49,953 nucleotides of DNA, taken from positions 1 through 49,953 of the forward strand of contig NZ_FNOT01000023.1 in assembly GCF_900107105.1 (NCBI RefSeq), read 5' to 3'. Source of the stretch: Geodermatophilus africanus (GTDB lineage: Bacteria > Actinomycetota > Actinomycetes > Mycobacteriales > Geodermatophilaceae). Made by a program: the position numbers and the translations under genes. Below the pieces are notes generated by a model, which saw only the letters and a list, made by a program, of their open reading frames with translations, ran no database searches and was not told where the DNA came from. Position 1 is the stretch's first letter. Every line of letters begins with the position of its first letter. Positions 35,324 to 43,098 of this stretch are shown one piece after another.

Positions 35324-36166
35324 GTGCGAATCCTCAATCTGGACGGTCGACTGAGCCTCGCAGTCCGCGACGGCGCAGTCGATGTCGAGACGGCCAGCGG
35401 AGGAACATTCCCCGCGGACGTCATGTCGGTGTACGAGCGCTGGGACGAGTTCGCCCAGTGGGCACGAGACTTCTCCGGCGCCCCCGACCGCAGCCTCGAC
35501 GACGCCGCCGTGGGGCCGCCGGTCCCACGCCCCGCGCAGGTGTTCGCGGTCGGGTTGAACTACCGCGACCACGCGACCGAGGCCGGCCTGGGGCTACCGG
35601 ACCGGCCGATGGTGTTCACCAAGTTCCCGGCCGCGGTGACCGGCCCCTACGGCGAGATCGTCCTGCCCTCGGACACCGTCGACTTCGAGGTCGAACTCGT
35701 GGCGGTCGTCGGCCGACGGGCCCGCAACGTCGTGGAGTCGGACGCCTGGGCGCACATCGCGGGCCTAACCGCCGGCCAGGACCTCTCCGACCGCGCCGAG
35801 CAACTGAGCGGACCGCCGCCACAGCAGTACAACCTGGGCAAGTCCTTCGAGGGATTCGCGCCCATCGGCCCCGCTCTCGTGACCCCCGACGAGTTCGCCG
35901 ACCCCGATGACATCGCGCTGGGCTGCCAACTCTCCGGCGTGCAGATGCAGAAGGGTCGCACCCGGGACTTCGTCTTCAGCATCCCGCAGTTGGTCGCCCA
36001 CCTCTCCCGGATCCTCCCCCTCCTGCCGGGCGACCTGATCTTCACCGGTACCCCCTCCGGCATCGGCTGGGTCCGTGACCCCCGCCGCACCATCGCGCCC
36101 GGGGAGGAACTCGTGACCTTTGTCGAGGGCATCGGCGAGATGCGGCACACCTTCGTCGCCCGGTGA
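35324..36166 (+). CDS. Fumarylacetoacetate hydrolase (FAH)-family protein
   Basis: The 280-residue metal-dependent C-C hydrolase or decarboxylase is of the FAH/HpaG/acylpyruvate-hydrolase type. PAQVFAVGLNYRDHATEAGL starts the FAH domain near 70. The metal-binding acidic cluster VDFEVELVAVVGRRARNV is near 120-137, and Lys/Gly-rich YNLGKSFEGFAPIGPALVTP follows. GDLIFTGTPSGIGWVRDP is the C-terminal signature. It starts at GTG 35324, with GGAAGGA upstream. It would cleave a diketo-acid ring-fission product, giving products such as pyruvate or acetoacetate. The adjacent acetoacetyl-CoA synthetase supports this. Confidence 0.9.
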   Translation: MRILNLDGRLSLAVRDGAVDVETASGGTFPADVMSVYERWDEFAQWARDFSGAPDRSLDDAAVGPPVPRPAQVFAVGLNYRDHATEAGLGLPDRPMVFTKFPAAVTGPYGEIVLPSDTVDFEVELVAVVGRRARNVVESDAWAHIAGLTAGQDLSDRAEQLSGPPPQQYNLGKSFEGFAPIGPALVTPDEFADPDDIALGCQLSGVQMQKGRTRDFVFSIPQLVAHLSRILPLLPGDLIFTGTPSGIGWVRDPRRTIAPGEELVTFVEGIGEMRHTFVAR

Positions 36167-36255
36167 TCTCGGCCTCGGCTGACCCCCGTCCTCCCTTCCA
36201 CCACGGTCCGCGGCGAGACCGCTCGACCACCCGTCACCACGCCAGGAGCCCAGAC

Positions 36256-38589
36256 ATGACCGCCTCGACCGCGACCCCCTCGGTGGACGAGCGCACCGTC
36301 GACCTCGAGGCGCTCGCCGCCGTGGAGCAGCGAGTGCTGTGGCTGGCCACCGCCATCGTCGACCACGCCAACCGCGTCAGGCCGAATCCGACCGGGCTCA
36401 AGGTCGGCGGTCACCAGGCCTCCAGCGCCTCCATGACCTCGATCATGACGTCGCTGTACTTCCAGCAGTTGAACCGCGACGACCGCGTGTCGGTCAAACC
36501 ACACGCCTCCCCCGTGCTGCACGCGACCAACTACCTGCTCGGCGAGCTCGGCGAGGAGTACCTGACCACCCTGCGCTCCTTCGGAGGTCTGCAGAGCTAC
36601 CCCAGCCGCAGCAAGGACCCCGATCCGGTCGACTACTCCACCGGATCGGTCGGCATCGGGGCGACCGCCACGATCTGGGGGGCGATCGCCCGCCGCCACG
36701 CCAACGGGCTGTCCGGCGCCGGCACCACCGGCCGGCAGTACGCGCTCGTCGGCGACGCGGAGCTGGACGAGGGAGCGGTCTGGGAGGCCATCCTCGACCC
36801 CGCCGTCGCCGAGCTCGGCGAGATCGTCTGGATCGTGGACCTCAACCGGCAGTCACTGGACCGCGTCGTGCCCAACATCGCGGCCACCCGGCTCGAGGGG
36901 ATGTTCCGCGCCGCCGGCTGGCAGGTGATCACCGTCAAGTACGGACGAGTGCTCAGCGAGCTGTTCACCTGCCCCGGCGGGGATGCCCTACGGACCCGCA
37001 TCGACGAGATGACCAACCCGGAGTACCAGCGCCTGCTGCGCCTGAGCCCCGACCACCTGCGCGAACGTCTGCCCGGCGACGGACCGCACCGACCGGCCAT
37101 CTCCGACCTCATCAGCGGGCTGGACGACGCCCACCTGCACGCAGCCGTCCGCAACCTGGGCGGCCACGACCTGGGATCCCTGCTGGACGCCTACGCGCAG
37201 ATCGACGACACCCGGCCCACGGTGATCTTCGCCTACACGGTCAAGGGCAACCGGCTGGCGACCGAAGGGCACCCGCAGAACCACTCCGCGCTGCTCAACG
37301 AGGACCAGATGCGGCAGCTCGCGGAGCGATGCGGTGCCGACCTCGAGCGCCCCTGGTCACGCTTCCCGCAGGGCACACCCGAGGCAGACCTGTGCGCCCG
37401 GGCCGCTCGCCGACTGCACCGGGACCACGTGGAGGCCGCGGTGCCACCCGCGGTGCCCACCGACATCGGCCGCACCCCGACCGGGACCGCGACCACCCAG
37501 GCGGCGCTCGGCCGCACGCTGCTCGACCTCAGCCGGGCCGCTCCCGACGCCGCGCGGCGCGTGGTCACCGTCAGCCCCGACGTCAGCTCGTCGACGAACC
37601 TCGGCGGCTGGGTCAACAAGATCGGTGTCTGGTCGGCGCAGGAGCGCACCAACTGGTTCGCCGACGACACCGAGACGATCCTGCACTGGCGCGAGCGCCC
37701 GAGCGGACAGCACATCGAGCTCGGCATCGCCGAGACCAACCTCGTCGGCCTCCTCGGCGAGCTGGGCGCCACCTGGAGCCGGTGGGGGGAACCCCTGCTG
37801 CCGATCGGTGTCCTGTACGACCCCTTCGTCGCCCGGGCCCTGGAACCCTGGTCCTTCGGCATGTACGCCGGAGGCCAGTCCATCCTCGTCGGGACACCGT
37901 CGGGTGTGACCCTCGCGCCCGAGGGCGGTGCGCACCAATCGATCACGACGCCGTCGATCGGGCTGGAGCAGCCCGGTTGTGTGACCTTCGAGCCGGCGTT
38001 CGCCCTGGACACCGAGTGGTGCCTGCTCGACGGGCTCTCGCGGCTGGGCCGAAAAGACGGCAGTTCCACGTACCTACGGCTGTCCACGCGCCCCGTGGAC
38101 CAGTCGCTGGCCGCCGTCCCGACCGACGCCGCGGCCAGGGAGCGCCGCCGACGCCAGGTCGTGGCGGGCGCGTACGCCCTGCGGCGCTCGGCGGACCCAC
38201 GCGTCACGATTGCGGCCATGGGCGCCGTGACGCCCGAAGCAGCCGCTGCGGTCGACCGGCTGGAAGCTCAGGGCGTCGGCGCCGACCTCGTCTGCGTGAC
38301 CAGCCCGGGGTTGCTCTACCGGGCCTTGCGCGCCCGGCAGGGCCGCCACGAGGGACCGAGCTGGATCCTCGACCAGGTCTTCCCGGCCGCGCGAGCCCGT
38401 CCGCTGGTGACCGTGCTCGACGGGCACCCGCACACCTTGGCGTTCCTCGCAGCCATCCACGGCACGCCCGTGATCAACCTGGGAGTGGACCGGTTCGGGC
38501 AGTCCGGCGACCTGGCGGACACCTACCGCTACCACGGCCTGGACATCGACAGCATCATCGCCGCGGCGCTCGACGCGGCCGACGCGTAG
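36256..38589 (+). CDS. Thiamine-diphosphate enzyme: homodimeric 2-oxo-acid dehydrogenase E1-like / transketolase-like
   Basis: The 777-residue protein follows the AceE (pyruvate dehydrogenase E1) layout. The N-terminal domain has LKVGGHQASSASMTSIMTSL and YSTGSVGIGATATIWGAIAR, and the ThDP motif GDAELDEGAVWEAILDP...VDLNRQSLD starts near 166. The central pyrimidine domain has HIELGIAETNLVGLLGELGA and APEGGAHQSITTPSIGLEQP, with a transketolase C-terminal domain after about 600. It is about 100 residues shorter than typical AceE. No E2 or E3 gene is in the window. It would decarboxylate a 2-oxo acid made by the FAH-type step, using E2/E3 from elsewhere, or act as a non-oxidative carboligase. The ATG at 36256 gives the start (CAGGAG nearby). 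A large hairpin follows. Confidence 0.85.
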   Translation: MTASTATPSVDERTVDLEALAAVEQRVLWLATAIVDHANRVRPNPTGLKVGGHQASSASMTSIMTSLYFQQLNRDDRVSVKPHASPVLHATNYLLGELGEEYLTTLRSFGGLQSYPSRSKDPDPVDYSTGSVGIGATATIWGAIARRHANGLSGAGTTGRQYALVGDAELDEGAVWEAILDPAVAELGEIVWIVDLNRQSLDRVVPNIAATRLEGMFRAAGWQVITVKYGRVLSELFTCPGGDALRTRIDEMTNPEYQRLLRLSPDHLRERLPGDGPHRPAISDLISGLDDAHLHAAVRNLGGHDLGSLLDAYAQIDDTRPTVIFAYTVKGNRLATEGHPQNHSALLNEDQMRQLAERCGADLERPWSRFPQGTPEADLCARAARRLHRDHVEAAVPPAVPTDIGRTPTGTATTQAALGRTLLDLSRAAPDAARRVVTVSPDVSSSTNLGGWVNKIGVWSAQERTNWFADDTETILHWRERPSGQHIELGIAETNLVGLLGELGATWSRWGEPLLPIGVLYDPFVARALEPWSFGMYAGGQSILVGTPSGVTLAPEGGAHQSITTPSIGLEQPGCVTFEPAFALDTEWCLLDGLSRLGRKDGSSTYLRLSTRPVDQSLAAVPTDAAARERRRRQVVAGAYALRRSADPRVTIAAMGAVTPEAAAAVDRLEAQGVGADLVCVTSPGLLYRALRARQGRHEGPSWILDQVFPAARARPLVTVLDGHPHTLAFLAAIHGTPVINLGVDRFGQSGDLADTYRYHGLDIDSIIAAALDAADA

Positions 38590-38626
38590 GAGACGACCTC
38601 GGGCGGGTGCGCCCGGACCTCGGGAG

Positions 38627-38668
38627 GGGGGATGGGTCCCAGCCGACGTCGGCTGAGACCCATCCCCC
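38627..38668. terminator. Bidirectional hairpin terminator
   Basis: A 12-bp stem (GGGGGATGGGTC with GACCCATCCCCC) continues inward, after one unpaired C/A position, as a 7-bp stem CAGCCGA/TCGGCTG. The hairpin spans 42 bases between the convergent E1-like gene (stop 38589) and the GntR gene (stop 38714), so it can serve both. Confidence 0.8.
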
Positions 38669-38713
38669 AGAGCCGGCCCGGACGACGATTCGCCGGCCGA
38701 TCCGCGTCGGCGG

Positions 38714-39448
38714 TCAGCCGGACGCCGTGCGGCCAGGTTCCGACGACGTGCCATCTCCCCCGGTCTCGTAACGCGACAGGGCAGACCGGGCGAGCTCCTC
38801 GTTTCGCTCGAGGTGCTGGCTCACCGCCTGCTCCACCGCTTGCGGATCCCGTGTGCGGAAGGCCGTGATGAGGTCCTCGTGGGCGTGCTCCCGGCGACGG
38901 TGCTCCTGCGGCTGCGGATCCAATGCGCGGAAACCGATCCGGATGTACCGCTCGGCGGCGCGCCACAGCGTGGTCAGCGTGCGGATGTCCCACTCGGTCG
39001 CCACCGGAGCGAGCAGCGCGAGATGGAAGGCCTGATGAGCCTCGTAAATCTCGTCAACGCCCAAGTCTTCCCGGCCGAACGAGGCCGCCTCCCGTTCCAG
39101 GTCGTCGAGGACATCGGAGGCGATCACCTGGCAGGAGCGACTGGCCATTTCCGGCTCGAGGCGGTGACGCAGCCGGTAGATCCCGTGCAGGTCGTCCAGG
39201 TGCACCGGCGCGACCGCGGCGCTGCGTCCAGGTCGGGCCAGCACCAGGCCCTCGGTCTCAAGACTGCGCAGAGCCTCACGCACGGGGATGAAGCTCACCC
39301 CCAGGTGACCGGCAAGCTCGCGCAGCGAGAATTCCTGCCCGGGCTCCAAGGAGCCCGAGATGATGGCCCGACGGATCTCAGCAGTCACCTGCTCGACGAC
39401 GGACCGGGACTCCACCCGGCGGAGGGGCGAGCCAGGAGCTGACGCCAC
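38714..39448 (-). CDS. FadR-subfamily GntR transcriptional regulator
   Basis: The 244-residue regulator has a GntR winged helix-turn-helix at residues 12-80: VVEQVTAEIRRAIISGSLEP, then FSLRELAGHLGVSFIPVREA, LRSLETEGLVL. The all-helical FCD ligand domain is at about 85-225 and has metal-site residues (Asp/His in DEIYEAHQAFHLALL and later His residues). GTG 39448 is chosen because GGAGG precedes it by seven bases. An in-frame GTG at 39466 lacks a site. The inverted repeat GCTATA-AAG-TATAGC at 39476-39490 lies just upstream, so it is probably autoregulated. Related sites at 28.15, 28.45 and 20.0 kb make it the likely regulator of the catabolic genes, released by a carboxylate ligand. Confidence 0.88.
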   Translation of the reverse strand: MASAPGSPLRRVESRSVVEQVTAEIRRAIISGSLEPGQEFSLRELAGHLGVSFIPVREALRSLETEGLVLARPGRSAAVAPVHLDDLHGIYRLRHRLEPEMASRSCQVIASDVLDDLEREAASFGREDLGVDEIYEAHQAFHLALLAPVATEWDIRTLTTLWRAAERYIRIGFRALDPQPQEHRRREHAHEDLITAFRTRDPQAVEQAVSQHLERNEELARSALSRYETGGDGTSSEPGRTASG

Positions 39449-39475
39449 GAAGCCGCCTCCGATCACAAGTCACTT

Positions 39476-39490
39476 GCTATAAAGTATAGC
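39476..39490. promoter_or_regulatory. Operator candidate of the GntR gene
   Basis: GCTATA (39476-39481) and TATAGC (39485-39490) form a perfect inverted repeat with a 3-base centre, 28 bases upstream of the regulator start codon. The half site GCTATA and the preceding CTTGCT recur at the 28-kb operators. The repeat may overlap the promoter. Confidence 0.65.
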
Positions 39491-39911
39491 TGGCTCCTCG
39501 CGCTCGGTAGGGAAGTCATTCCATATGACTGCGCCGCGTCGAGGACCACGTCGGCATCGGCCTCCGCCCCCCACGTCTCCGTCGGACGATCGCGGCACCC
39601 CGCGGGTCGTTATCGAGACACCAGTGCCCAGCTCACACAGGCTCTCGATCAACGTCCACAAGAGCCGGTCGCCGCCAGATCAATGTCGACAACCCACAGA
39701 CGCTGGACGCCCGGGGGTGCCAGATCAGCAGATCCTCGCCGTCGCCAGCGGCACGCCATGCTTCGGTACGTCTCTGACTGACTGGATCGGCACAGCGCCT
39801 TCGTCCTCTCAGCTACCTGAACGGCCGCCACGTCGTTTCGGCTGCACTGGAGCCTTACAAGAGCCACGAGCCATCACACCTCGTGCACCGTCGGCTGCGA
39901 GTTTCGTCGTG
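39491..39911. other. Intergenic region before the integrase module
   Basis: About 420 bases contain only weak open frames with no recognisable product or ribosome site. Base composition falls slightly here. No second copy of the tRNA-derived attachment sequence was seen. Confidence 0.4.
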
Positions 39912-40460
39912 ATGAATACGCTGGCTGCCATGGCGAGGAAGCGGAGGGGACAGCGGGAGACCCATCACGAGCCACGAACAGCGACGTCCCCGGAGCGCGG
40001 AACCACAGCCGGCGCCGGCACCAGCGCAAGAAGCGTTGAGGCGACTTCCGCAGCGGCGAATCCGACCGATCGTCGCCGAGCGGCGACGACCTGCGGATGG
40101 TGCGGCGGACCGATTCAGCCGAAGGCCCGTGGGCGCATCCCCACCTGGTGCTCGCCGGCTTGCCGGCAACGCGCCTGGGAGCAGTCACGGGCCGCGGCCT
40201 CCGGCCGTGCGGCAGTCCAGGTCGTCGAGCGGCGCGTGGAGGTCTCGACGCGGCAGCCGCTCACCCGCCGGGACTGGCCCCAGGCGCTGCAAGAGCTGGC
40301 TCAGCAACTCGATGACGGGCGGATCTACGACCGCGACCTCTCCGGTCTGTCCGTCGCACTCGACGCCGTCCTCGAGGCCTACAACCGCCGGCCCTACGTC
40401 CGCCTCCGAGCCGCTGACGAGCGCCGCGCGATCTGGGGTCCCCGAAACACATCTCGCTGA
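39912..40460 (+). CDS. Small zinc-ribbon protein of an integrative element
   Basis: The protein is about 182 residues, with a basic disordered N-terminus. A treble-clef/zinc-ribbon follows: TTCGWCGGPIQPKARGRIPT with WCSPACRQRAWEQ, four Cys in two CxxC/CxxxC knuckles. The helical C-terminal half is WPQALQELAQQLDDGRIYDR, DLSGLSVALDAVLEAYNRRP. The frame is open further upstream. ATG 39912 or 39930 are both possible and neither has a good ribosome site. It precedes the excisionase and integrase on the same strand. The function is unknown, but the Cys-rich FCS-like motif suggests nucleic-acid binding. Confidence 0.6.
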   Translation: MNTLAAMARKRRGQRETHHEPRTATSPERGTTAGAGTSARSVEATSAAANPTDRRRAATTCGWCGGPIQPKARGRIPTWCSPACRQRAWEQSRAAASGRAAVQVVERRVEVSTRQPLTRRDWPQALQELAQQLDDGRIYDRDLSGLSVALDAVLEAYNRRPYVRLRAADERRAIWGPRNTSR

Positions 40461-40765
40461 CGAGTGCTCCCGCGACAATGGGCGTACTGGAGACCCACAG
40501 GAGGCGCCGGTACGCCAGACCGCCCCTGGTCTCGCCCTGAGCGACGTTCTCCAGTTTTACTGCAGTAGGAGGCTCCGGGAACTGGAGGCGCCTCGAAGCC
40601 CGGGGGGTCTTGCCGCGTCGACAAGACCTCGCTGGTCGCAGAACAACTGGAGAAGCACCCGAGGCCGCTCCCCCATCGTCAACGGACGCACGGCATGAGC
40701 CGCCGTCCGCGCGTGGCCGCTGTCGGACGTCGGCGGGCTGAATGGAGAACTGGGGAGGACACGAC

Positions 40766-41047
40766 ATGGGCGACCCGGAGCCCCTTCAGGATGTGCTGGC
40801 CGGCAGTCCTCTGCTGTTCACTCCGGAGGAAGCAGCGACGGCCCTCCGCATCGGTCGAACGACCGTCTACGCGCTCATGAGGGCCGGCGCCTTGCGTCCA
40901 GTGCACATCGGCCGCAGCTGCCGTCTCCCCCGCGCCGAGCTCGAGCGCTACGTCCGCTGCCTGGAGACGTCGACGGACGAGGTCAACCCTGCACGGACTC
41001 CGCGACGTCGGATCGACGCCACCCCACGCCGCATGCACGCCGGATAG
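40766..41047 (+). CDS. Excisionase-type helix-turn-helix protein
   Basis: The 93-residue DNA-binding protein of the MerR-like excisionase family (HTH_17) has LLFTPEEAATALRIGRTTVY, ALMRAGALRPVHIGRSCRLP and RAELERYVRCLE. This is the complete winged-helix used to bend DNA at attachment sites or to control the integrase. ATG 40766 is preferred because GGGGAGG lies seven bases upstream. The frame opens eight codons earlier without such a site. The integrase starts 170 bases downstream on the same strand. Confidence 0.85.
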   Translation: MGDPEPLQDVLAGSPLLFTPEEAATALRIGRTTVYALMRAGALRPVHIGRSCRLPRAELERYVRCLETSTDEVNPARTPRRRIDATPRRMHAG

Positions 41048-41216
41048 CCGGTCCGCATCGCGGCTGGGGACAACGCCGCGGCCATCCACCGATTTGTCGC
41101 ACAGGCGTCCGCACCAGGCGCCCCCGTGGTGGGGTCGCCCGGCTGGTGCCGCGACCCGCAGGTCGACGGCAGGGAGCGGGGGCTCGGGCAGGCCTGACAT
41201 CGCCGGAGGGATCGAC

Positions 41217-42351
41217 GTGGCAAGACGCGCGAATGGTGAGGGGTCGATCTTCAGGCGCAAGGACGGCACGTGGTCGGCCGAACTCAGCTACCGGGACGAC
41301 TACGGCACCTTGAAGCGGCGAACGGTCTACGGAAAGGACGCAGGCCGCGGTCCGCACGAAGCTCCGAGACGCCTGCGAGCGGATCGAGTCCGAAGCACCC
41401 GTCAAGGACGCCATCATGACCGTCGCCGCCTGGCTGGAGGACTGGATCACCAAGTCACTTGCCGCCAGCGACCGCAAGCAGGCCACCAAGGACCTCTACG
41501 CCACCCTCGCCCGCACCCATCTGATCCCCACGGTCGGGACGATCCCCCTGGCCCGGCTGCGCCCCTCCGACGTGGAGGCGGTCTTCGTCACCAAGCGGGA
41601 GGCCGGCCTCGCGCCGTCCACCGTGCGGACGATCTACACGGTCCTCCGAGGGGCCCTGGACGTCGCCGTGCGGGACGGGCTGCTCCGCAGCAATCCCGCG
41701 GCGGCGGTGAAGCGGCCCGGCGTCGAACGCAAGGACGCACCGCACCTGACCGCGGACCAGGCGCAGGCGCAGCTGAAGGCGATCCGGGGCGACCGGCTGG
41801 AGGTCCTGTTCCGCCTGATGCTGGCCACCGGGCTGCGCCGGGGCGAGGCGCTGGCCCTGCACTGGCGAGACGTCGACCTCGATGCGGCCGTCGTCCGGGT
41901 GCGCTGGACGCTGTCGCGGACGTCTGCCGGGCTTGAGCTCGGCGAGCCGAAGACTGAGAAGTCGCGGCGCACCGTGCCGTTCCCCGTCCCCGCCGTCGAG
42001 ACGTTGCGGGCGCACCGCAAGCGCCAGGCCGCGGAGCAGCTCGCCGCAGGCAGCCTGTGGCAGGCCAGCGGGCTCGTGTTCGCGTCAGAGATCGGCACGC
42101 CGCTGGAACCGCGCAACGTCCTGCGTCGGTTCGAGGCACTGGCCGAGCGAGCCGGCCTGCGCGGCGTCCACCTGCACACGCTGCGTCACTCGGCGGCGAG
42201 CTTCCTGCTCGCCGCGGGCACGCACACGAAGGTGGTGCAGGAGCACCTTGGGCACAGCTCCTACGCCATCACGGCCGACATCTACAGCCACGTGGCCCCG
42301 GCGCAGCAGCGCGAGGCGGCCGACAAGCTCGGGCAGGCGATCCACTGGTGA
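41217..42351 (+). CDS. Tyrosine recombinase/integrase, interrupted by one frameshift
   Basis: A site-specific recombinase of the phage/ICE integrase type. The N-terminal AP2-like arm-binding domain starts at GTG 41217 (GGAGGG seven bases upstream): VARRANGEGSIFRRKDGTWS, ELSYRDDYGTLKRRTVYGKD. One additional base near 41340 then shifts the frame. QAAVRTKLRDACERIESEAP leads into the core (ATG 41416 in the new frame), with SAM-like domain MTVAAWLEDWITKSL and catalytic residues in ATGLRRGEAL (Arg), HLHTLRHSAAS (His, Arg), VVQEHLGHSS (His) and TADIYSHV (Tyr). All core residues are intact. Either the shift is real and only the short form is made, or it is a sequencing error. The gene ends 111 bases before a tRNA-Pro fragment, its likely attachment site. 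Confidence 0.82.
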
Positions 42352-42409
42352 CGTTGCTGTGCAAACCGCGTTGCGGTTCCGGTTGCGGTGCGGTTGCTGT
42401 ACTCATGCG

Positions 42410-42444
42410 AGAGGCGGGTCAGTCCGAAGGACCGACCCGCCTCT
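42410..42444 (+). terminator. Terminator hairpin after the integrase
   Basis: AGAGGCGGGTC (42410-42420) pairs with GACCCGCCTCT (42434-42444). An inner GTCC/GGAC pair reduces the loop to GAA. It lies 58 bases past the integrase stop, just before the attachment site. Confidence 0.75.
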
Positions 42445-42461
42445 GACCTGCGGTTTCACTG

Positions 42462-42503
42462 TCGGGCTGACAGGATTTGAACCTGCGACCCCTTGACCCC
42501 CAG
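42462..42503 (-). other. att site: 3' portion of tRNA-Pro(GGG)
   Basis: Read on the minus strand, the 42 bases contain a proline anticodon loop (CTGGGGG), the 3' anticodon strand TCAAG, a T-arm (GCAGG-TTCAAAT-CCTGT) and the acceptor strand CAGCCCG followed by A. The 5' half of the tRNA is absent: the bases before the anticodon loop do not pair with TCAAG. This is the usual footprint of an element integrated at a tRNA 3' end. Together with the adjacent integrase it is attL or attR of that element. Confidence 0.8.
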
Positions 42504-43049
42504 GCGTCGGCAGGGTGTGCAGCATCGTCCGCCGAAGTCCGTTTGCGCAGGTCAATCGGTATGCAGAACGCGCACGAACGAGCGAGAACGGCCCTGAACA
42601 GACCCGATGGTGGTCAAAATGGTGGTCAAGAACCGCGGTCCTGACCTGTACTAACACGGCCCTGGCGTCGCCGACCGCCCCGGTGCTGAGCGTGACGATG
42701 TCTCGAAGGGTCATGGCAGGATGGCTCGCTTGAACTGAATATCGCGGCCAACGCGGATTCGCCCCCGGCGCCTTGGGGGCGCACGTCCGCCATGGATAGA
42801 GGGGCTCCCGCCCCCTCCCCCTTCCTGCCTGCCTGCCCTGCAACTGACAGTTCCCCAGTGCGGGGTTCGTGGACGTGCGCCGTCGTACGGACACCCAGGT
42901 CAGACGGCTGATGCGGTCATCCGCGCATGGCTGCGGACAACGGTGAACGTCCCGCGGTGGCACACATGCTGGCACACAGCCTCACCCGCGAGTGAGGGAA
43001 CAGCCGGTCGGCCGGTCGAAGCCGAGCCCAGCATCGATGACGACGATCT
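42504..43049. other. Region between two tRNA-derived sites, no supported gene
   Basis: About 545 bases hold no credible gene. Two 11-base direct repeats, ATGGTGGTCAA at 42607-42617 and 42619-42629, could be integrase arm sites. Sequence on both sides looks like decayed coding DNA. Confidence 0.4.
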
Positions 43050-43098
43050 CCAGCTGGCCAAGCTGGCCATGCGGGTTCGATTCCCGTCACCCGCTCCA
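43050..43098 (+). other. att-like site: 3' portion of a tRNA-Gly
   Basis: On the plus strand an anticodon stem-loop CCAGC-TGGCCAA-GCTGG (GCC in the anticodon position) is followed by the T-arm GCGGG-TTCGATT-CCCGT, the acceptor strand CACCCGC, discriminator T and CCA. This fits tRNA-Gly. The 5' half (acceptor, D-arm) is missing, and position 33 is G instead of T, so it is not a working tRNA. It looks like a second attachment remnant from a different element. Confidence 0.7.

Noticed and set aside
36339..38771. Open frame of 810 codons overlapping the E1-like gene on the same strand
   Set aside because: Its sequence is Arg/Pro-rich noise in another frame, while the E1-like frame has the ThDP motif and family segments.
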